Origin: Accumulibacter sp.
Lineage (GTDB): Bacteria; Pseudomonadota; Gammaproteobacteria; Burkholderiales; Rhodocyclaceae
Direction: 5' to 3'
Assembly (NCBI GenBank): GCA_024235695.1
Contig: JACKLX010000007.1
Coordinates: 103,876 to 167,875, forward strand
Length of the DNA: 64,000 bases
The notes beneath the pieces were generated by a model. The model was not told the DNA's origin. It saw nothing but the letters and a program-made list of their open reading frames with translations, and ran no database searches. The translations under genes were made by a program, and so were the position numbers. Of this stretch, positions 27,763 to 37,719 are shown one piece after another (positions within the stretch are counted from its first letter, which is position 1; the number at the start of each line of letters is the position of its first letter).

Positions 27763-30114
27763 CTAGGCGGCTGCCTTGTGCACCAGCGGCAGTTCCTGCG
27801 AGCGCCCGAAATCATGCGGGAAATCGTCGACCCGAATAACGATGTCGCGCAGCTCGTCGCGCCGCTTGAGTACGGCGTATTCGGCGGCGCTAACGATACC
27901 GGCGGCGAAAGCCGCATGCGCCAGGTCACGGACGTTGGCTTCCGGATTGTCGGCCAGCGCGCCGCTCTTCTCCGCGGCGCGAATCCTGGCGTCGATCGGT
28001 TCGGCTTCGATGGTCGCCAGCAGCGCCAGTTCGACGGCGCCAACGGCTTCGCTCGCGTCCTTCGGCAGATAGGTTTCGGCGGTCAGGCGATCGCGAGAAG
28101 CAGACGGCTCGATCAGCAGCTTGGCGACCTGGTGGCCGATGCGATCCGACGGGACGTCATAGGGATGACCGAGCGGAAAGACGATCCGATACAGCAGGCG
28201 ACCAATCCAGCGCACCGGGAAGTTGGCGATGGCTCCGTCGAAGGCCATCTGTGCCTGGTACATGGTGTCCCACATCGCCCAGTGCATCAGCGGCGCATCG
28301 GCCTGCTGCCGCCCTTCCGACTCGTAGCGCTTGAGCGTCGCCGAGCACAGATACAGCATCGACAGGATGTCGCCGAGGCGCGCCGAGAGCTTTTCGCGCC
28401 GCTTCAGCTCACCGCCCAGGACCAGCATCGAGATATCGGCGAGGAAAGCGAAGGCTGAGGAGAAACGCGTCAGTTGCTGGTAGTAACGCTTCGTTTCGGG
28501 TGCGACGTTGACCGGTACCGCGACGAAGTGCGAACCCGTGAGCCCCTTCACGAAAGCGCCGAAACCATGCTTGACGGTAAACGCCGCATGACCGAAAAAG
28601 GCTTCGTCGAAGTCGTGCAGCCCCCGTTCGGCGTCAGGCTCATAGGCCGACTTCATCTCCTTGAGCACGTACGGATGGCAGCGGATGGCGCCCTGTCCGA
28701 AGAGGATCATGCTGCGCGTCAGGATGTTGGCGCCTTCGACGGTAATGCCGATCGGCAACTGCTGATAGGCGCGACCGATGAAATTCGATGGGCCGAGGCA
28801 GATACCCTTGCCGCCGACGATGTCCATGCCGTCGTTGACTACCCGCCGGGCACGCTCGGTGACGTGGTACTTGGCGATCGCCGAAACCACTGACGGCCTC
28901 TCGCCGAGATCGATCGCACCGGCGGTCATTTTGCGCACGGCGTCCATCATGTAGGTATACGCGCCGATCCGGGTAAGCGGTTCTTCAACGCCCTCGAAAC
29001 GCCCGATCGACATCCTGAACTGGCTACGCACCCGCGCATAGCCGCCGACCGTGCGGGCGGTCAGTTGCGCCATGCCGGTATTGGACGACGGCAGCGAGAT
29101 CGAGCGACCAGCCGCCAGGCTTTCCATCAACATCCGCCAGCCCTGGCCGACCATTGCCGGGCCACCGATGACGTAATCGAGAGGCATGAACACGTCCTTG
29201 CCGCGGGTCGGCCCGTTCATGAACATCGCGTTCAGGGGCATATGGCGACGACCGATGTCGGCGCCCGGCGTGTCACGCGGCACCAGCGCACAGGTGATGC
29301 CAATTTGTTTCTTGCTGCCGAGCAGCCCGTCGGGGTCGAACAGGTGGAAAGCGAGACCGAGGATGGTGCACACCGGACCGAGCGTGATGTAGCGCTTGTC
29401 CCAGGTCACCCGCATGCCGATCACCTCCTTGCCCTGCCAGACACCCTTGCAGACAATTCCGACGTCGGGGATCGACGCGGCGTCCGAGCCGGCCCACGGA
29501 CTGGTCAGCGCGAAGGCAGGAATCTCGAGGCCCCTGGCCAGGCGTGGCAGATAGTGACTCTTCTGCGCTTCGGTGCCGTAGTGCAGCAGCAGTTCGGCCG
29601 GCCCGAGGGAATTCGGCACCATCACCGACACCGATAGCGCCGAGCAGCGCGTCGACAACTTGGTGACGATCTGCGAGTGGGCAAAAGCGGAGAATTCCAG
29701 ACCGCCATAGCGCTTCGGAATGATCAGCCCCAGGAAGCCCTTGTCCTTGACGTACTGCCACGCCTCCGCTGACAGGTCGTAGGTCTCGCTGGTCACCTGC
29801 CAGTCGTCGACCAAGGCACAGGCGTGCTCGACTTCGTGGTCCATGAAGGACTGCTCTTCGGCGCTCAGTTTCGGTACCGGATAGGCCAGCAACTTGGTCC
29901 AGTCGGGGTCACCGCGGAACAGTTCGCCGTCCCACCATACCGTACCGGCCTCGAGCGCTTCACGCTCGGTGTCGGACATCTGCGGCAGAATCCGCTTGTA
30001 GGTTCCGAAAATACGACGACTGATCAGCTCGCGCCGCAGCGGCGGAACGCTGACCAGTACGCTGACACTCACCAGGGCTAGCCCGACGAGTAGCGAGATG
30101 ATCGTGGCGATCAT
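27763..30114 (-). CDS. fadE: FadE-type acyl-CoA dehydrogenase
   Basis: A 783-residue dehydrogenase that introduces the first double bond into acyl-CoA using FAD. The N-terminus is a membrane anchor (IISLLVGLALVSVSVLVSV). The catalytic domain (about residues 100-480) has GLIIPKRYGGLEFSAFAHS, FALTSPWAGSDAAS and GGKGICLGPSNFIGRAYQQ plus ITVEGANILTRSMILFGQG. The last 280 residues form the FadE-specific C-terminal region (DUF1974 type). Length is close to E. coli FadE. It starts 24 bp after the TetR regulator stop, so the two share a transcript. Confidence 0.93.
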   Translation of the reverse strand: MIATIISLLVGLALVSVSVLVSVPPLRRELISRRIFGTYKRILPQMSDTEREALEAGTVWWDGELFRGDPDWTKLLAYPVPKLSAEEQSFMDHEVEHACALVDDWQVTSETYDLSAEAWQYVKDKGFLGLIIPKRYGGLEFSAFAHSQIVTKLSTRCSALSVSVMVPNSLGPAELLLHYGTEAQKSHYLPRLARGLEIPAFALTSPWAGSDAASIPDVGIVCKGVWQGKEVIGMRVTWDKRYITLGPVCTILGLAFHLFDPDGLLGSKKQIGITCALVPRDTPGADIGRRHMPLNAMFMNGPTRGKDVFMPLDYVIGGPAMVGQGWRMLMESLAAGRSISLPSSNTGMAQLTARTVGGYARVRSQFRMSIGRFEGVEEPLTRIGAYTYMMDAVRKMTAGAIDLGERPSVVSAIAKYHVTERARRVVNDGMDIVGGKGICLGPSNFIGRAYQQLPIGITVEGANILTRSMILFGQGAIRCHPYVLKEMKSAYEPDAERGLHDFDEAFFGHAAFTVKHGFGAFVKGLTGSHFVAVPVNVAPETKRYYQQLTRFSSAFAFLADISMLVLGGELKRREKLSARLGDILSMLYLCSATLKRYESEGRQQADAPLMHWAMWDTMYQAQMAFDGAIANFPVRWIGRLLYRIVFPLGHPYDVPSDRIGHQVAKLLIEPSASRDRLTAETYLPKDASEAVGAVELALLATIEAEPIDARIRAAEKSGALADNPEANVRDLAHAAFAAGIVSAAEYAVLKRRDELRDIVIRVDDFPHDFGRSQELPLVHKAAA

Positions 30115-30137
30115 GGTTGTTTCTCCTATCTTTGGTT

Positions 30138-30890
30138 TCAGACTTCAGGTTTCTGGCCGCCTTCGCCGGGCGACTCGGGCGCGGCCGCCGATGGCGCCGC
30201 AAGATTCGACAAGGGTGCTCGCAGGCCACCCAGCAGAAAGGGCATCAGGCGCTGCGAAAGGCGCCGGGCGAGCGCCGAATCGCCAGCCGCGTCAGCATTC
30301 TGCTCACCGGCGAGGTCGCCGAGCTCGCAACCGGTGACCACCCGCAGCACGTCTGTTCCAGCAATCGCGTACGACATGGCGCCGAGCATGAAATGCAGGC
30401 GCCAGACTATCTCCGCCTTCGGAACGTCGGGCAGCGCACGGAACAGCGCCAGCTTGTAGCGATCAATCACTTCCGCGTACTCGTTGGCAAAGAAGGTGCG
30501 AATGAACTCGGCCGGCTCGGTCAGCGTCCGCCCGAGCAGCCGCAGGAAAGTCATGCCGCCGCGCGATTCGTCCTCGCCCATGCGCAACAGCGTGCCGAAG
30601 AAGGCCTCGAGGATCTGCGACGGTTTGAGCGGCGCCCCGCCGGCCTGCGCTTCAAGGACGTCGAGCGCCTGCAGGCGCTCCCTGTTCAGCCAGCCGAGGC
30701 GCCGCCTGAAGACGGCACACAGCAGCGCCTCCTTGGATCCGAAGTGGTAGTTCACGGCCGCCAGATTGACCTCCGCCGCGGTCGTGATCACGCGCATCGA
30801 AGTCCCTTCGTAGCCGTGTTCCATGAACAGCCGTTCGGCGACGTCGAGGATCCGCTCGCGGGTATCGTGATTGTTTTTCGGCTCGGACAT
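30138..30890 (-). CDS. psrA: TetR-family repressor, PsrA-like
   Basis: A 250-residue TetR regulator. The DNA-binding domain (residues 10-60) reads TRERILDVAERLFMEHGYEGTS, then ITTAAEVNLAAVNYHFGSKEALLCAVFRRR, very close to PsrA of Pseudomonas, which senses long-chain fatty acids and represses beta-oxidation genes. The ligand domain follows (GGMTFLRLLGRTL, FMLGAMSYAIAGTDVLR) and the last 40 residues are a disordered Ala/Pro tail. It heads the fadE operon and has a candidate operator at 30955 between its promoter and start, so autorepression relieved by acyl-CoA or fatty acid is likely by analogy. Confidence 0.85.
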   Translation of the reverse strand: MSEPKNNHDTRERILDVAERLFMEHGYEGTSMRVITTAAEVNLAAVNYHFGSKEALLCAVFRRRLGWLNRERLQALDVLEAQAGGAPLKPSQILEAFFGTLLRMGEDESRGGMTFLRLLGRTLTEPAEFIRTFFANEYAEVIDRYKLALFRALPDVPKAEIVWRLHFMLGAMSYAIAGTDVLRVVTGCELGDLAGEQNADAAGDSALARRLSQRLMPFLLGGLRAPLSNLAAPSAAAPESPGEGGQKPEV

Positions 30891-30954
30891 GCGCTGGCTG
30901 ACCCAAGAAAGTTGTCGGCCGCGCGCTGCACGGTGAGCGAACGACGCGAACTAG

Positions 30955-30971
30955 TTCAAACGTTCGTTTAA
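30955..30971 (-). promoter_or_regulatory. PsrA-like operator upstream of the TetR regulator gene
   Basis: TTCAAACGTTCGTTTAA on the plus strand, the exact inverse of the site at 21837-21853. It lies 65 bases before the regulator start and directly downstream of the -10 box at 30972. Confidence 0.72.
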
Positions 30972-31000
30972 ATACTAGGGTCTGCTGGCGCCAAAAGCAA
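30972..31000 (-). promoter_or_regulatory. Promoter of the psrA-fadE operon
   Basis: On the minus strand, TTGCTT (30995-31000), a 17-base spacer and TAGTAT (30972-30977). The operator begins at the next base, the same layout as at 21853. Confidence 0.6.
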
Positions 31001-31090
31001 GGCCTTTTTGCATTTTTCTGCATTGTCTGCGACTCCGGGCGCCACCGGAGAGGGCATACTCGACGGCTCGAGAATCAGCCGCCCACGCCC

Positions 31091-32929
31091 ATGCGCCGCT
31101 CTACGCCATCGTCGCCTGCCCTTGATCAACGTCCGCCGGCCGACACGCACGTCTGGCTGACGGTCAACAGGCTCGTGCCCTACCTTTGGCAGTACAAGTG
31201 GCGCGTTCTCCTGGCGTTGTCCTGCCTGGTCGCCGCCAAACTGGCCACGGTCGCGGTACCGCTGGTCTTCAAGGAGATGATCGACGGCCTCGACAGCGCC
31301 CAGCAGGCGCTCAGCTTGCCGGCACTCCTGCTGCTGCTGTACGGGGCGCTGCGCTTTTCCAGCGCGCTGTTCACCGAACTGCGTGAAATCCTTTTCGCCC
31401 GCGTCACCCAGCGCGCCGTGCGCCAAATCGCGCTTGAAGTATTCCGCCACCTGCATCAACTGTCGCTGCGCTTTCACCTGCATCGGGAGACCGGCGGCGT
31501 GTCGCGCGACATCGAGCGCGGCAGCCGCTCGATCGCCAATCTGATCAGCTACACGCTCTATTCGATCCTGCCGACGCTGATCGAGATCGGCCTGGTTCTC
31601 GCCATCCTGTTTGCGCGCTACGACAGGATCTTTGTCCTCATCGCGTTGGCGTCGCTGACCATCTATGTCGTCTTCACGGTCAAGGTCAGCAATTGGCGGA
31701 TCAACATTCGCCGAAAGGTCAACGAAACCGATTCTGCGGCCAATACCCGTGCCATCGACAGCCTGATCAACTACGAGACGGTGAAATACTTCAATAACGA
31801 GGAATACGAGGCCCGACGCTACGACCAACGCATGCAGGATTGGGAGGACGCAGCTACCAGGAGCCGGGTGTCGCTGTCATGGCTCAACCTCGGCCAGCAA
31901 CTGAGCATCGCGCTCGGCGTAACGGCGATGATGTGGCGCGCAGCAAGCGGCGTTGTGGACGGGACGATGACCATTGGCGACCTGGTACTGGTCAACGCCT
32001 TCCTGATTCAACTCTACATGCCCCTGAACTTTCTTGGCGTGGTCTACCGTGAAATACGGCAGGCGCTAACCGACATCGAGCGGATGTTCGACCTGCTGGC
32101 GGTCAACCGCGAGGTCGCCGACGCTCCCGATGCCATCGAACTGGCCCGCGGGCCGGTATTCATTCGCTTTTCCAACGTCGACTTCGCGTACGAAACCAGG
32201 CGCCAGATCCTTCATGACATCGACTTCAGCATTCCAGCCGGCGGCACGGTCGCCGTAGTCGGCGAGTCGGGTTCCGGCAAATCGACCCTGGCACGCCTCC
32301 TCTACCGCTTCTACGACATCGACAGCGGCCACATTCTGGTCAACGGCAGCGATCTGCGCCAACTGACGCAAGCGAGCCTGCGCGCGGCGATCGGCATCGT
32401 TCCGCAGGATACCGTGCTTTTCAACGACAGTATCTACTACAACATCCAGTACGGCCGCCCGGAGGCGAACCGCGAGCAGGTACTGGCCGCCGCCGAAGCG
32501 GCGCAACTGGCGCGGTTCATCGAACGGCTTCCCGACGGCTATGAGACCAGGGTCGGCGAACGCGGCCTGAAGCTTTCCGGTGGAGAAAAGCAGCGCGTGG
32601 CGATCGCCCGTGCGCTGCTGAAGGATCCGCCCGTGCTGATTTTCGACGAGGCCACCTCGGCGCTCGACTCGAAGACCGAAAAGGCCATTCAGGCCAGTCT
32701 CGACAACGCGGCGCGCGGCCGCACGACGCTGGTGATCGCCCATCGACTGTCGACCGTCATGAATGCCGACCAGATCCTCGTGATGGACGCAGGCCGCATC
32801 GTCGAACGCGGCTCACATGCGCAGCTGCTGCAGGCGTCGGGTCTGTATGCGCAAATGTGGCTGCTGCAACAGCAGGAAGAGGCTCTCGCCGACGACGCCA
32901 CCGCCGCGGATGTCGCGCTGCACGTGTAG
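31091..32929 (+). CDS. Half-size ABC exporter, ATM1/HMT1-like
   Basis: A 612-residue fused permease-ATPase of the ABCB type that would act as a homodimer in the inner membrane. Six membrane helices occupy residues 30-320, with the intracellular segment ETGGVSRDIERGSRSIANLI and the family stretch NETDSAANTRAIDSLINYETVKYFNNE, typical of ATM1/heavy-metal-tolerance exporters. The ATPase has Walker A GESGSGKSTLARLL, signature LSGGEKQRVAIARALL, Walker B VLIFDEATSALD and switch IAHRLSTV. ATM1-like proteins export glutathione-linked sulfur or metal conjugates; the substrate here is inferred. It is divergent from psrA and ends at a shared terminator. Confidence 0.9.
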   Translation: MRRSTPSSPALDQRPPADTHVWLTVNRLVPYLWQYKWRVLLALSCLVAAKLATVAVPLVFKEMIDGLDSAQQALSLPALLLLLYGALRFSSALFTELREILFARVTQRAVRQIALEVFRHLHQLSLRFHLHRETGGVSRDIERGSRSIANLISYTLYSILPTLIEIGLVLAILFARYDRIFVLIALASLTIYVVFTVKVSNWRINIRRKVNETDSAANTRAIDSLINYETVKYFNNEEYEARRYDQRMQDWEDAATRSRVSLSWLNLGQQLSIALGVTAMMWRAASGVVDGTMTIGDLVLVNAFLIQLYMPLNFLGVVYREIRQALTDIERMFDLLAVNREVADAPDAIELARGPVFIRFSNVDFAYETRRQILHDIDFSIPAGGTVAVVGESGSGKSTLARLLYRFYDIDSGHILVNGSDLRQLTQASLRAAIGIVPQDTVLFNDSIYYNIQYGRPEANREQVLAAAEAAQLARFIERLPDGYETRVGERGLKLSGGEKQRVAIARALLKDPPVLIFDEATSALDSKTEKAIQASLDNAARGRTTLVIAHRLSTVMNADQILVMDAGRIVERGSHAQLLQASGLYAQMWLLQQQEEALADDATAADVALHV

Positions 32930-32961
32930 CTGGCAAGGAGAAGACGGCCAGCGACCCCGAC

Positions 32962-32995
32962 AAAAAAAACCAGGCACGCAGCCTGGCTTTTTTTT
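32962..32995. terminator. Bidirectional terminator between the ABC exporter and rplQ
   Basis: The stem ccaggc / gcctgg (32970-32986, 5-base loop) is flanked by eight As on the left and eight Ts on the right, so it works for both the plus-strand exporter and the minus-strand ribosomal operon. Confidence 0.9.
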
Positions 32996-33030
32996 CTCGA
33001 CGCCGCGCAGGTGCGGGCAGTGACTCGGAG

Positions 33031-33420
33031 TCAGGCCTCGGCGACGGTGTCGGCAGCGCTCTCGGGTCTGTCGAGCAGTTCCACCATTGCCATTGGCGCA
33101 TTGTCCCCGACCCGAAAGCCACATTTCAAGATCCGCAGGTAACCGCCATTTCGTGTCGCATAGCGCGGCCCGAGCTCGTCGAAAACCTTGACCACCATGT
33201 CGCGGTCACGCAGACGATCGAACGCCAGTCGCCGGTTGGCAAGGTTGGGCTTCTTGCCAAGCGTGATGATCGGCTCGACCACCCGGCGAAGCTCCTTGGC
33301 CTTCGGCAAGGTCGTCTTGATGACTTCTTCGCGCAGCAGCGAAACGGTGATGTTACGCAGCATCGCCAGACGATGGGCGCTGGTACGATTCAGTTTGCGG
33401 AGACCCAAACGGTGACGCAT
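33031..33420 (-). CDS. rplQ: 50S ribosomal protein L17
   Basis: A 129-residue L17, bound near the peptide exit tunnel. It opens with the family signature [23 protein letters not shown] and has [21 protein letters not shown]; the last residues ([12 protein letters not shown]) are a short acidic tail common in Betaproteobacteria. It is the last gene of the alpha operon, 30 bp after rpoA, and ends before the bidirectional terminator. Confidence 0.98.
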   Translation of the reverse strand: MRHRLGLRKLNRTSAHRLAMLRNITVSLLREEVIKTTLPKAKELRRVVEPIITLGKKPNLANRRLAFDRLRDRDMVVKVFDELGPRYATRNGGYLRILKCGFRVGDNAPMAMVELLDRPESAADTVAEA

Positions 33421-33450
33421 ATCAATTCCTTCCTGTTCTTTTCCGGCAGC

Positions 33451-34425
33451 TCATTTCTCGAGGCCGGCCGGCGGCCAGTTCTCGAGTTTCATGCCCAGCG
33501 TCAGGCCGCGCGCGGCCAACACTTCCTTGATTTCGTTAAGCGACTTGCGTCCGAGATTCGGCGTCTTGAGCAACTCGTTCTCGGTGCGCTGGATCAGATC
33601 ACCGATGTAGTAGATGTTCTCGGCCTTCAGGCAGTTGGCAGAGCGCACCGTCAGTTCGAGATCGTCGACCGGACGCAGCAGCAGCGGGTCTACCTGCACT
33701 GTCTTCTGGTACTCGACCGGCATCGCCGTGCCGGCGAGATCGGCGAAAACCGACAGCTGCTCCATCAGGATGCGTGCCGCTGTGCGGATCGCCTCCTCCG
33801 GTTCGATCGCGCCGTTGGTCTCGATTTCCATGATCAGCTTGTCGAGGTCGGTACGCTGCTCGACCCGTGCGCTTTCGACCGTGTAGCTGACTCGCCGAAC
33901 CGGACTGAACGAGGCGTCCAGAACCAGTTTGCCGATGCTCTTGCCACCGTCACCGAGGTCGCGCAGATTGCCGGCCAGGTAGCCCAGGGATTTCTCGACC
34001 TTCATTTCCATGGCCAGCTTGCCACCGGCCGACAGGTGCGCGATCACATGCTCCGGATTGATGATCTCGACGTCATGAGAGACCTCGATATCCGCTGCGC
34101 GGACGACGCCATGGCCTTCCTTGCCAAGATGAAGGACGACCTCCTCGCGGTTGTGAAGCTTGAAGACCACACCCTTGAGGTTCAGCAGGATATCGACGAC
34201 ATCCTCCTGGACGCCATCGATCGTCGAATACTCGTGGAGTACGCCGTCAATGCTCACCTCGGTCAGCGCGTAACCCGGCATCGACGACAGCAGGATGCGC
34301 CGCAGAGCATTGCCAAGAGTGTGGCCATAGCCGCGCTCGAACGGCTCCATGACCACGCGCGCGTGCACCGGCGACAAGCTCTGCACATCAATGATGCGCG
34401 GTTTAAATAGTCCACTGCTTTGCAT
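33451..34425 (-). CDS. rpoA: RNA polymerase alpha subunit
   Basis: A 324-residue alpha subunit. The N-terminal dimerisation domain includes [20 protein letters not shown] and the C-terminal domain, which contacts UP elements and activators, has [38 protein letters not shown]. Start ATG 34425 ([10 protein letters not shown]) is the family start; the frame is open to 34452. It sits between rpsD (39 bp) and rplQ as usual for the alpha operon. Confidence 0.98.
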   Translation of the reverse strand: MQSSGLFKPRIIDVQSLSPVHARVVMEPFERGYGHTLGNALRRILLSSMPGYALTEVSIDGVLHEYSTIDGVQEDVVDILLNLKGVVFKLHNREEVVLHLGKEGHGVVRAADIEVSHDVEIINPEHVIAHLSAGGKLAMEMKVEKSLGYLAGNLRDLGDGGKSIGKLVLDASFSPVRRVSYTVESARVEQRTDLDKLIMEIETNGAIEPEEAIRTAARILMEQLSVFADLAGTAMPVEYQKTVQVDPLLLRPVDDLELTVRSANCLKAENIYYIGDLIQRTENELLKTPNLGRKSLNEIKEVLAARGLTLGMKLENWPPAGLEK

Positions 34426-34464
34426 GTACTGTCCTTTGCCTGATACCACCAAGCCCTGCTACGA

Positions 34465-35094
34465 CTACTTGGAGTAGAGTTCGATGACGAGACTCTCGTT
34501 GATCGTCGGCGGCAGTTCGCTACGCTCCGGGTGCGCCTTGTAGGTACCCTTGGCGGCCTTTGCGTCCACTTCGACCCACTCCGGAAAACCGCGTGCCTCG
34601 GCAGCGACCAGCGCCGCCTTGATGCGAAGCTGCGCTTTCGCCTTCTCGCAGACTTCGACGACGTCGCCGGGACGAACCTGGTAAGACGGAATATTGACCC
34701 GGCGACCGTTAACCAGCACGCCATTGTGTCGCACCACCTGCCGCGACTCGGAACGCGACGCCGCGAAGCCCATGCGATAGGCAACGCTGTCAAGCCGTGC
34801 CTCCAGCAATTGCAACAGCACTTCGCCGGTCACTCCCTTGCGCCGGTCTGCTTCCTTGTAGACCTTGCGGAACTGTCCTTCGAGAACGCCGTAGATGCGC
34901 CGGATCTTCTGCTTCTCGCGCAGGTGTACGCCATAGTCCGACAAACGCTGTCCGGACTTCTGGCCATGCTGACCCGGCGCGTACGAGCGGCGTTCGATCG
35001 CGCACTTGTCGGTAAAGCACTTCTCGCCCTTCAGGAACAACTTCTCGCCTTCACGGCGGCACTGACGGCATTTCGGATCGAGGTTGCGAGCCAC
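34465..35094 (-). CDS. rpsD: 30S ribosomal protein S4
   Basis: A 209-residue S4, a primary 16S rRNA binding protein and, in E. coli, the autorepressor of the alpha operon. The start is GTG at 35094 with AAGGAGA upstream ([21 protein letters not shown]); the frame is open beyond but non-coding. The C-terminal S4 domain has [20 protein letters not shown] and the end is SLVIELYSK. An N-terminal Cys group (CRQC, CFTDKC) suggests zinc binding. Confidence 0.98.
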   Translation of the reverse strand: MARNLDPKCRQCRREGEKLFLKGEKCFTDKCAIERRSYAPGQHGQKSGQRLSDYGVHLREKQKIRRIYGVLEGQFRKVYKEADRRKGVTGEVLLQLLEARLDSVAYRMGFAASRSESRQVVRHNGVLVNGRRVNIPSYQVRPGDVVEVCEKAKAQLRIKAALVAAEARGFPEWVEVDAKAAKGTYKAHPERSELPPTINESLVIELYSK

Positions 35095-35105
35095 TGTTCT
35101 TCTCC

Positions 35106-35501
35106 TTAAATCCGACGCTTCTTGGGCGGACGGCAGCCATTGTGTGGAATCGGCGTAACGTCGGTGATCGCCGTGATCTTCATGCCCAGAGCATTCAGTG
35201 CACGTACCGATGACTCGCGTCCCGGACCCGGACCCTTGATCCGGACTTCGAGATTCTTGACGCCACATTCGACAGCGACCTTGCCAGCCGCCTCGGCCGC
35301 CACCTGCGCCGCAAAGGGCGTGCTCTTGCGCGATCCCTTGAAGCCTGCCCCACCCGAAGTAGCCCACGACAAGGCGTTGCCCTGGCGGTCGGTAATGGTA
35401 ATGATCGTGTTGTTGAAGGAAGCGTGGATATGGGCGACGCCCTCGGCCACGTTCTTCCTTACCTTGACTTTCTTGCGAACTTTTGTAGCGCTCTTGGCCA
35501 T
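35106..35501 (-). CDS. rpsK: 30S ribosomal protein S11
   Basis: A 131-residue S11 of the 30S platform. It has a basic N-terminus ([21 protein letters not shown]), the core [20 protein letters not shown] and the C-terminal signature [20 protein letters not shown]. It lies 11 bp before rpsD and 20 bp after rpsM. Confidence 0.98.
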   Translation of the reverse strand: MAKSATKVRKKVKVRKNVAEGVAHIHASFNNTIITITDRQGNALSWATSGGAGFKGSRKSTPFAAQVAAEAAGKVAVECGVKNLEVRIKGPGPGRESSVRALNALGMKITAITDVTPIPHNGCRPPKKRRI

Positions 35502-35521
35502 AGTCAGATCCTAGTCCCTAA

Positions 35522-35884
35522 TCATTTCTTGCCGGCGATCGGCTTGCGCGGGCCTTTGCGCGTGCGCGCGTTGGTCTTCGTGCGCTGACCGCGCGACGGC
35601 AGGCCCTTGCGGTGACGAAGCCCACGGTAGCAGCCGAGGTCCATCAAGCGCTTGATGCTCATCGTCACTTCGCGGCGCAAGTCTCCCTCGACCGAGAAGC
35701 GGCCAATCTGGTCGCGCAAGCGCTCCAGTTCAGCCTCGGTCATGTCCTTCATCTTGGTGGAACGGGGAACCCCGGCCGCATCACAGATTCTCTGTGCGCG
35801 AGGACGCCCAATACCGTAAATCGCGGTCAATGCGATCTCGGCATGCTGGTGGTTCGGTAGGTTTACGCCTGCGATGCGGGCCAT
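35522..35884 (-). CDS. rpsM: 30S ribosomal protein S13
   Basis: A 120-residue S13 that contacts 5S rRNA and tRNA at the subunit interface. It starts [20 protein letters not shown] and carries [25 protein letters not shown] at its basic end. A 76-bp gap separates it from rpmJ; the site where E. coli S4 represses translation lies just before rpsM, so this gap may be regulatory. Confidence 0.98.
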   Translation of the reverse strand: MARIAGVNLPNHQHAEIALTAIYGIGRPRAQRICDAAGVPRSTKMKDMTEAELERLRDQIGRFSVEGDLRREVTMSIKRLMDLGCYRGLRHRKGLPSRGQRTKTNARTRKGPRKPIAGKK

Positions 35885-35960
35885 TGATTCACCCCAACTA
35901 ATCGAAACTTACAGTTATATCTTCAACCGACTGACGACTCACAAGAGTGGGTCGCAGCGA

Positions 35961-36074
35961 TCAACCCTGACGCTGTTTGTGACGGGGATCGGCACAGATC
36001 ACCCGCACGATGCCGTGACGCCGAATGATCTTGCACTTGCGGCAAATGCGCTTCACAGAGGCCAGCACTTTCAT
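35961..36074 (-). CDS. rpmJ: 50S ribosomal protein L36, zinc-binding form
   Basis: A 37-residue protein, [20 protein letters not shown] and so on to PRHKQRQG, with the Cys-Cys-Cys-His zinc ribbon (C11, C14, C27, H32). This is the zinc-containing paralogue type. Start ATG at 36074 with GGAGTTAAC upstream; flanked by 76-bp gaps to infA and rpsM. Confidence 0.96.
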   Translation of the reverse strand: MKVLASVKRICRKCKIIRRHGIVRVICADPRHKQRQG

Positions 36075-36150
36075 TGTTAACTCCTGATTCCTCGGCACGA
36101 AGCGCAGCCAGCCCGGTACCGAATTGTTGCGTAGAGATCGTAGAAATCCT

Positions 36151-36369
36151 TCACTTGGCGCGGAAGACGATTCGCGCGCGACTCAGGTCGTACGGTGTCA
36201 GCTGCACCGTCACCTTGTCCCCCGGCAGAATGCGGATGTAGTGCATGCGCATCTTGCCGGAAATGAACCCGAGGACGACATGGTCGTTCTCGAGCCTCAC
36301 CCTGAAGGTCGCATTCGGGAGGTTTTCGATGACCTCCCCCTGCATTTCAATCAAGTCTTCCTTTGCCAT
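36151..36369 (-). CDS. infA: Translation initiation factor IF-1
   Basis: A 72-residue OB-fold protein ([20 protein letters not shown], then [18 protein letters not shown], ending [11 protein letters not shown]) that blocks the ribosomal A site during initiation. Its place between secY and rpmJ is typical of Betaproteobacteria and differs from E. coli. It begins one base before the secY stop region ends. Confidence 0.98.
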   Translation of the reverse strand: MAKEDLIEMQGEVIENLPNATFRVRLENDHVVLGFISGKMRMHYIRILPGDKVTVQLTPYDLSRARIVFRAK

Positions 36370-36370
36370 C

Positions 36371-37696
36371 CTATTTCGCCGGTAACCCGGAGCCTTTGAA
36401 GTTAGCCTTCTTGAGCAGGCTCTCGTATTGGTGCGACATCGTATACGCCTGCACCTGGGTCATGAAGTCCATGGTCACCACGACGATGATCAGCAGTGAT
36501 GTCCCGCCAAAATAGAACGGCACATTCCACTTCAGGATCATGAATTCCGGCAGCAAACAGACGATCGTGATATAGCACGCGCCAACCAGCGTCAGCCGCA
36601 TCAATATCTTGTCGATGTAACGAGCGGTCTGGTCGCCGGGCCGTATCCCGGGAACGAAGGCGCCGCTGCGTTTCAGGTTGTCGGCCGTCTCACGCGAATT
36701 GAAGACCAGAGCGGTGTAAAAGAAGCAGAAGAAGATGATTGCCGCCGCGTAAAGAATCACGTAGATCGGTTGTCCAGGCGACAAGGCGCCTGCCACATCC
36801 TTCAGCCAGCGCCCCGACTCACCCGCGCCAAACCAGCCGGCAATCGTCGCCGGAAAGAGAATGATCGACGAGGCGAAGATCGGTGGAATCACCCCCGCCA
36901 TGTTCAGCTTGAGTGGCAGATGCGAACTCTGACCGCCGTAAACCTTGTTGCCGACCTGGCGTTTCGCATAGTTGACCAGAATCTTGCGTTGTCCGCGCTC
37001 GACGAAGACCACGAAGGCAGTAACCAGGACCACCAGCACGCTGATCACGATCGCTGTCAACGGATGCATGGCGCCGGTACGAACCAGTTCGAGCAAGCCA
37101 CCGATTGCCCGCGGCAGACCGGCGGCAATACCGGCAAAGATGATGATCGAGATGCCGTTCCCAAGCCCACGCTCGGTCACCTGCTCGCCGAGCCACATCA
37201 GGAACATCGTCCCGGTGACCAGTGTGATCACCGTCACAAAGCGGAACATCATTCCCGGATCGAGCACCAGCCCCGGCTGCGACTCCACCGCGATGGCAAT
37301 GCCGATGCCCTGGAACAGGGCCAGGCCGACCGTGCCGTAGCGGGTGTACTGCGTGATCTTGCGTCGCCCCGCCTCGCCCTCCTTCTTGAGGGCCTCGAGT
37401 TGGGGGCTGGCGTGAGTCATCAGTTGCATGATGATCGACGCCGAAATGTAGGGCATGATTCCCAGCGCAAAAATCGTGAACCGCGACAGCGCGCCTCCAG
37501 AGAACATGTTGAACATGCCGAGGATGCCACCCTGCTGCCTGCCGAACAGTTCGGCGAGGACCTGCGAGTCGATCCCCGGGACGGGGATGTGCGAGCCGAT
37601 CCGGTACACCACCAGGGCGCCGAGCAGGAACCAGAGCCGGCGCTTGAGGTCGCCGAACTTGCCGCCCTTGCTGACCGTGCTGGGACTAGTTGCCAA
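36371..37696 (-). CDS. secY: Preprotein translocase subunit SecY
   Basis: A 441-residue channel subunit of the Sec translocon with ten membrane helices. Family segments are [57 protein letters not shown] and [17 protein letters not shown]. It lies in the spc operon between rplO (23 bp) and infA (1 bp). secE is encoded in the same window at 63495. Confidence 0.98.
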   Translation of the reverse strand: MATSPSTVSKGGKFGDLKRRLWFLLGALVVYRIGSHIPVPGIDSQVLAELFGRQQGGILGMFNMFSGGALSRFTIFALGIMPYISASIIMQLMTHASPQLEALKKEGEAGRRKITQYTRYGTVGLALFQGIGIAIAVESQPGLVLDPGMMFRFVTVITLVTGTMFLMWLGEQVTERGLGNGISIIIFAGIAAGLPRAIGGLLELVRTGAMHPLTAIVISVLVVLVTAFVVFVERGQRKILVNYAKRQVGNKVYGGQSSHLPLKLNMAGVIPPIFASSIILFPATIAGWFGAGESGRWLKDVAGALSPGQPIYVILYAAAIIFFCFFYTALVFNSRETADNLKRSGAFVPGIRPGDQTARYIDKILMRLTLVGACYITIVCLLPEFMILKWNVPFYFGGTSLLIIVVVTMDFMTQVQAYTMSHQYESLLKKANFKGSGLPAK

Positions 37697-37719
37697 GAAA
37701 GATCACCCTTGCCGACTCG

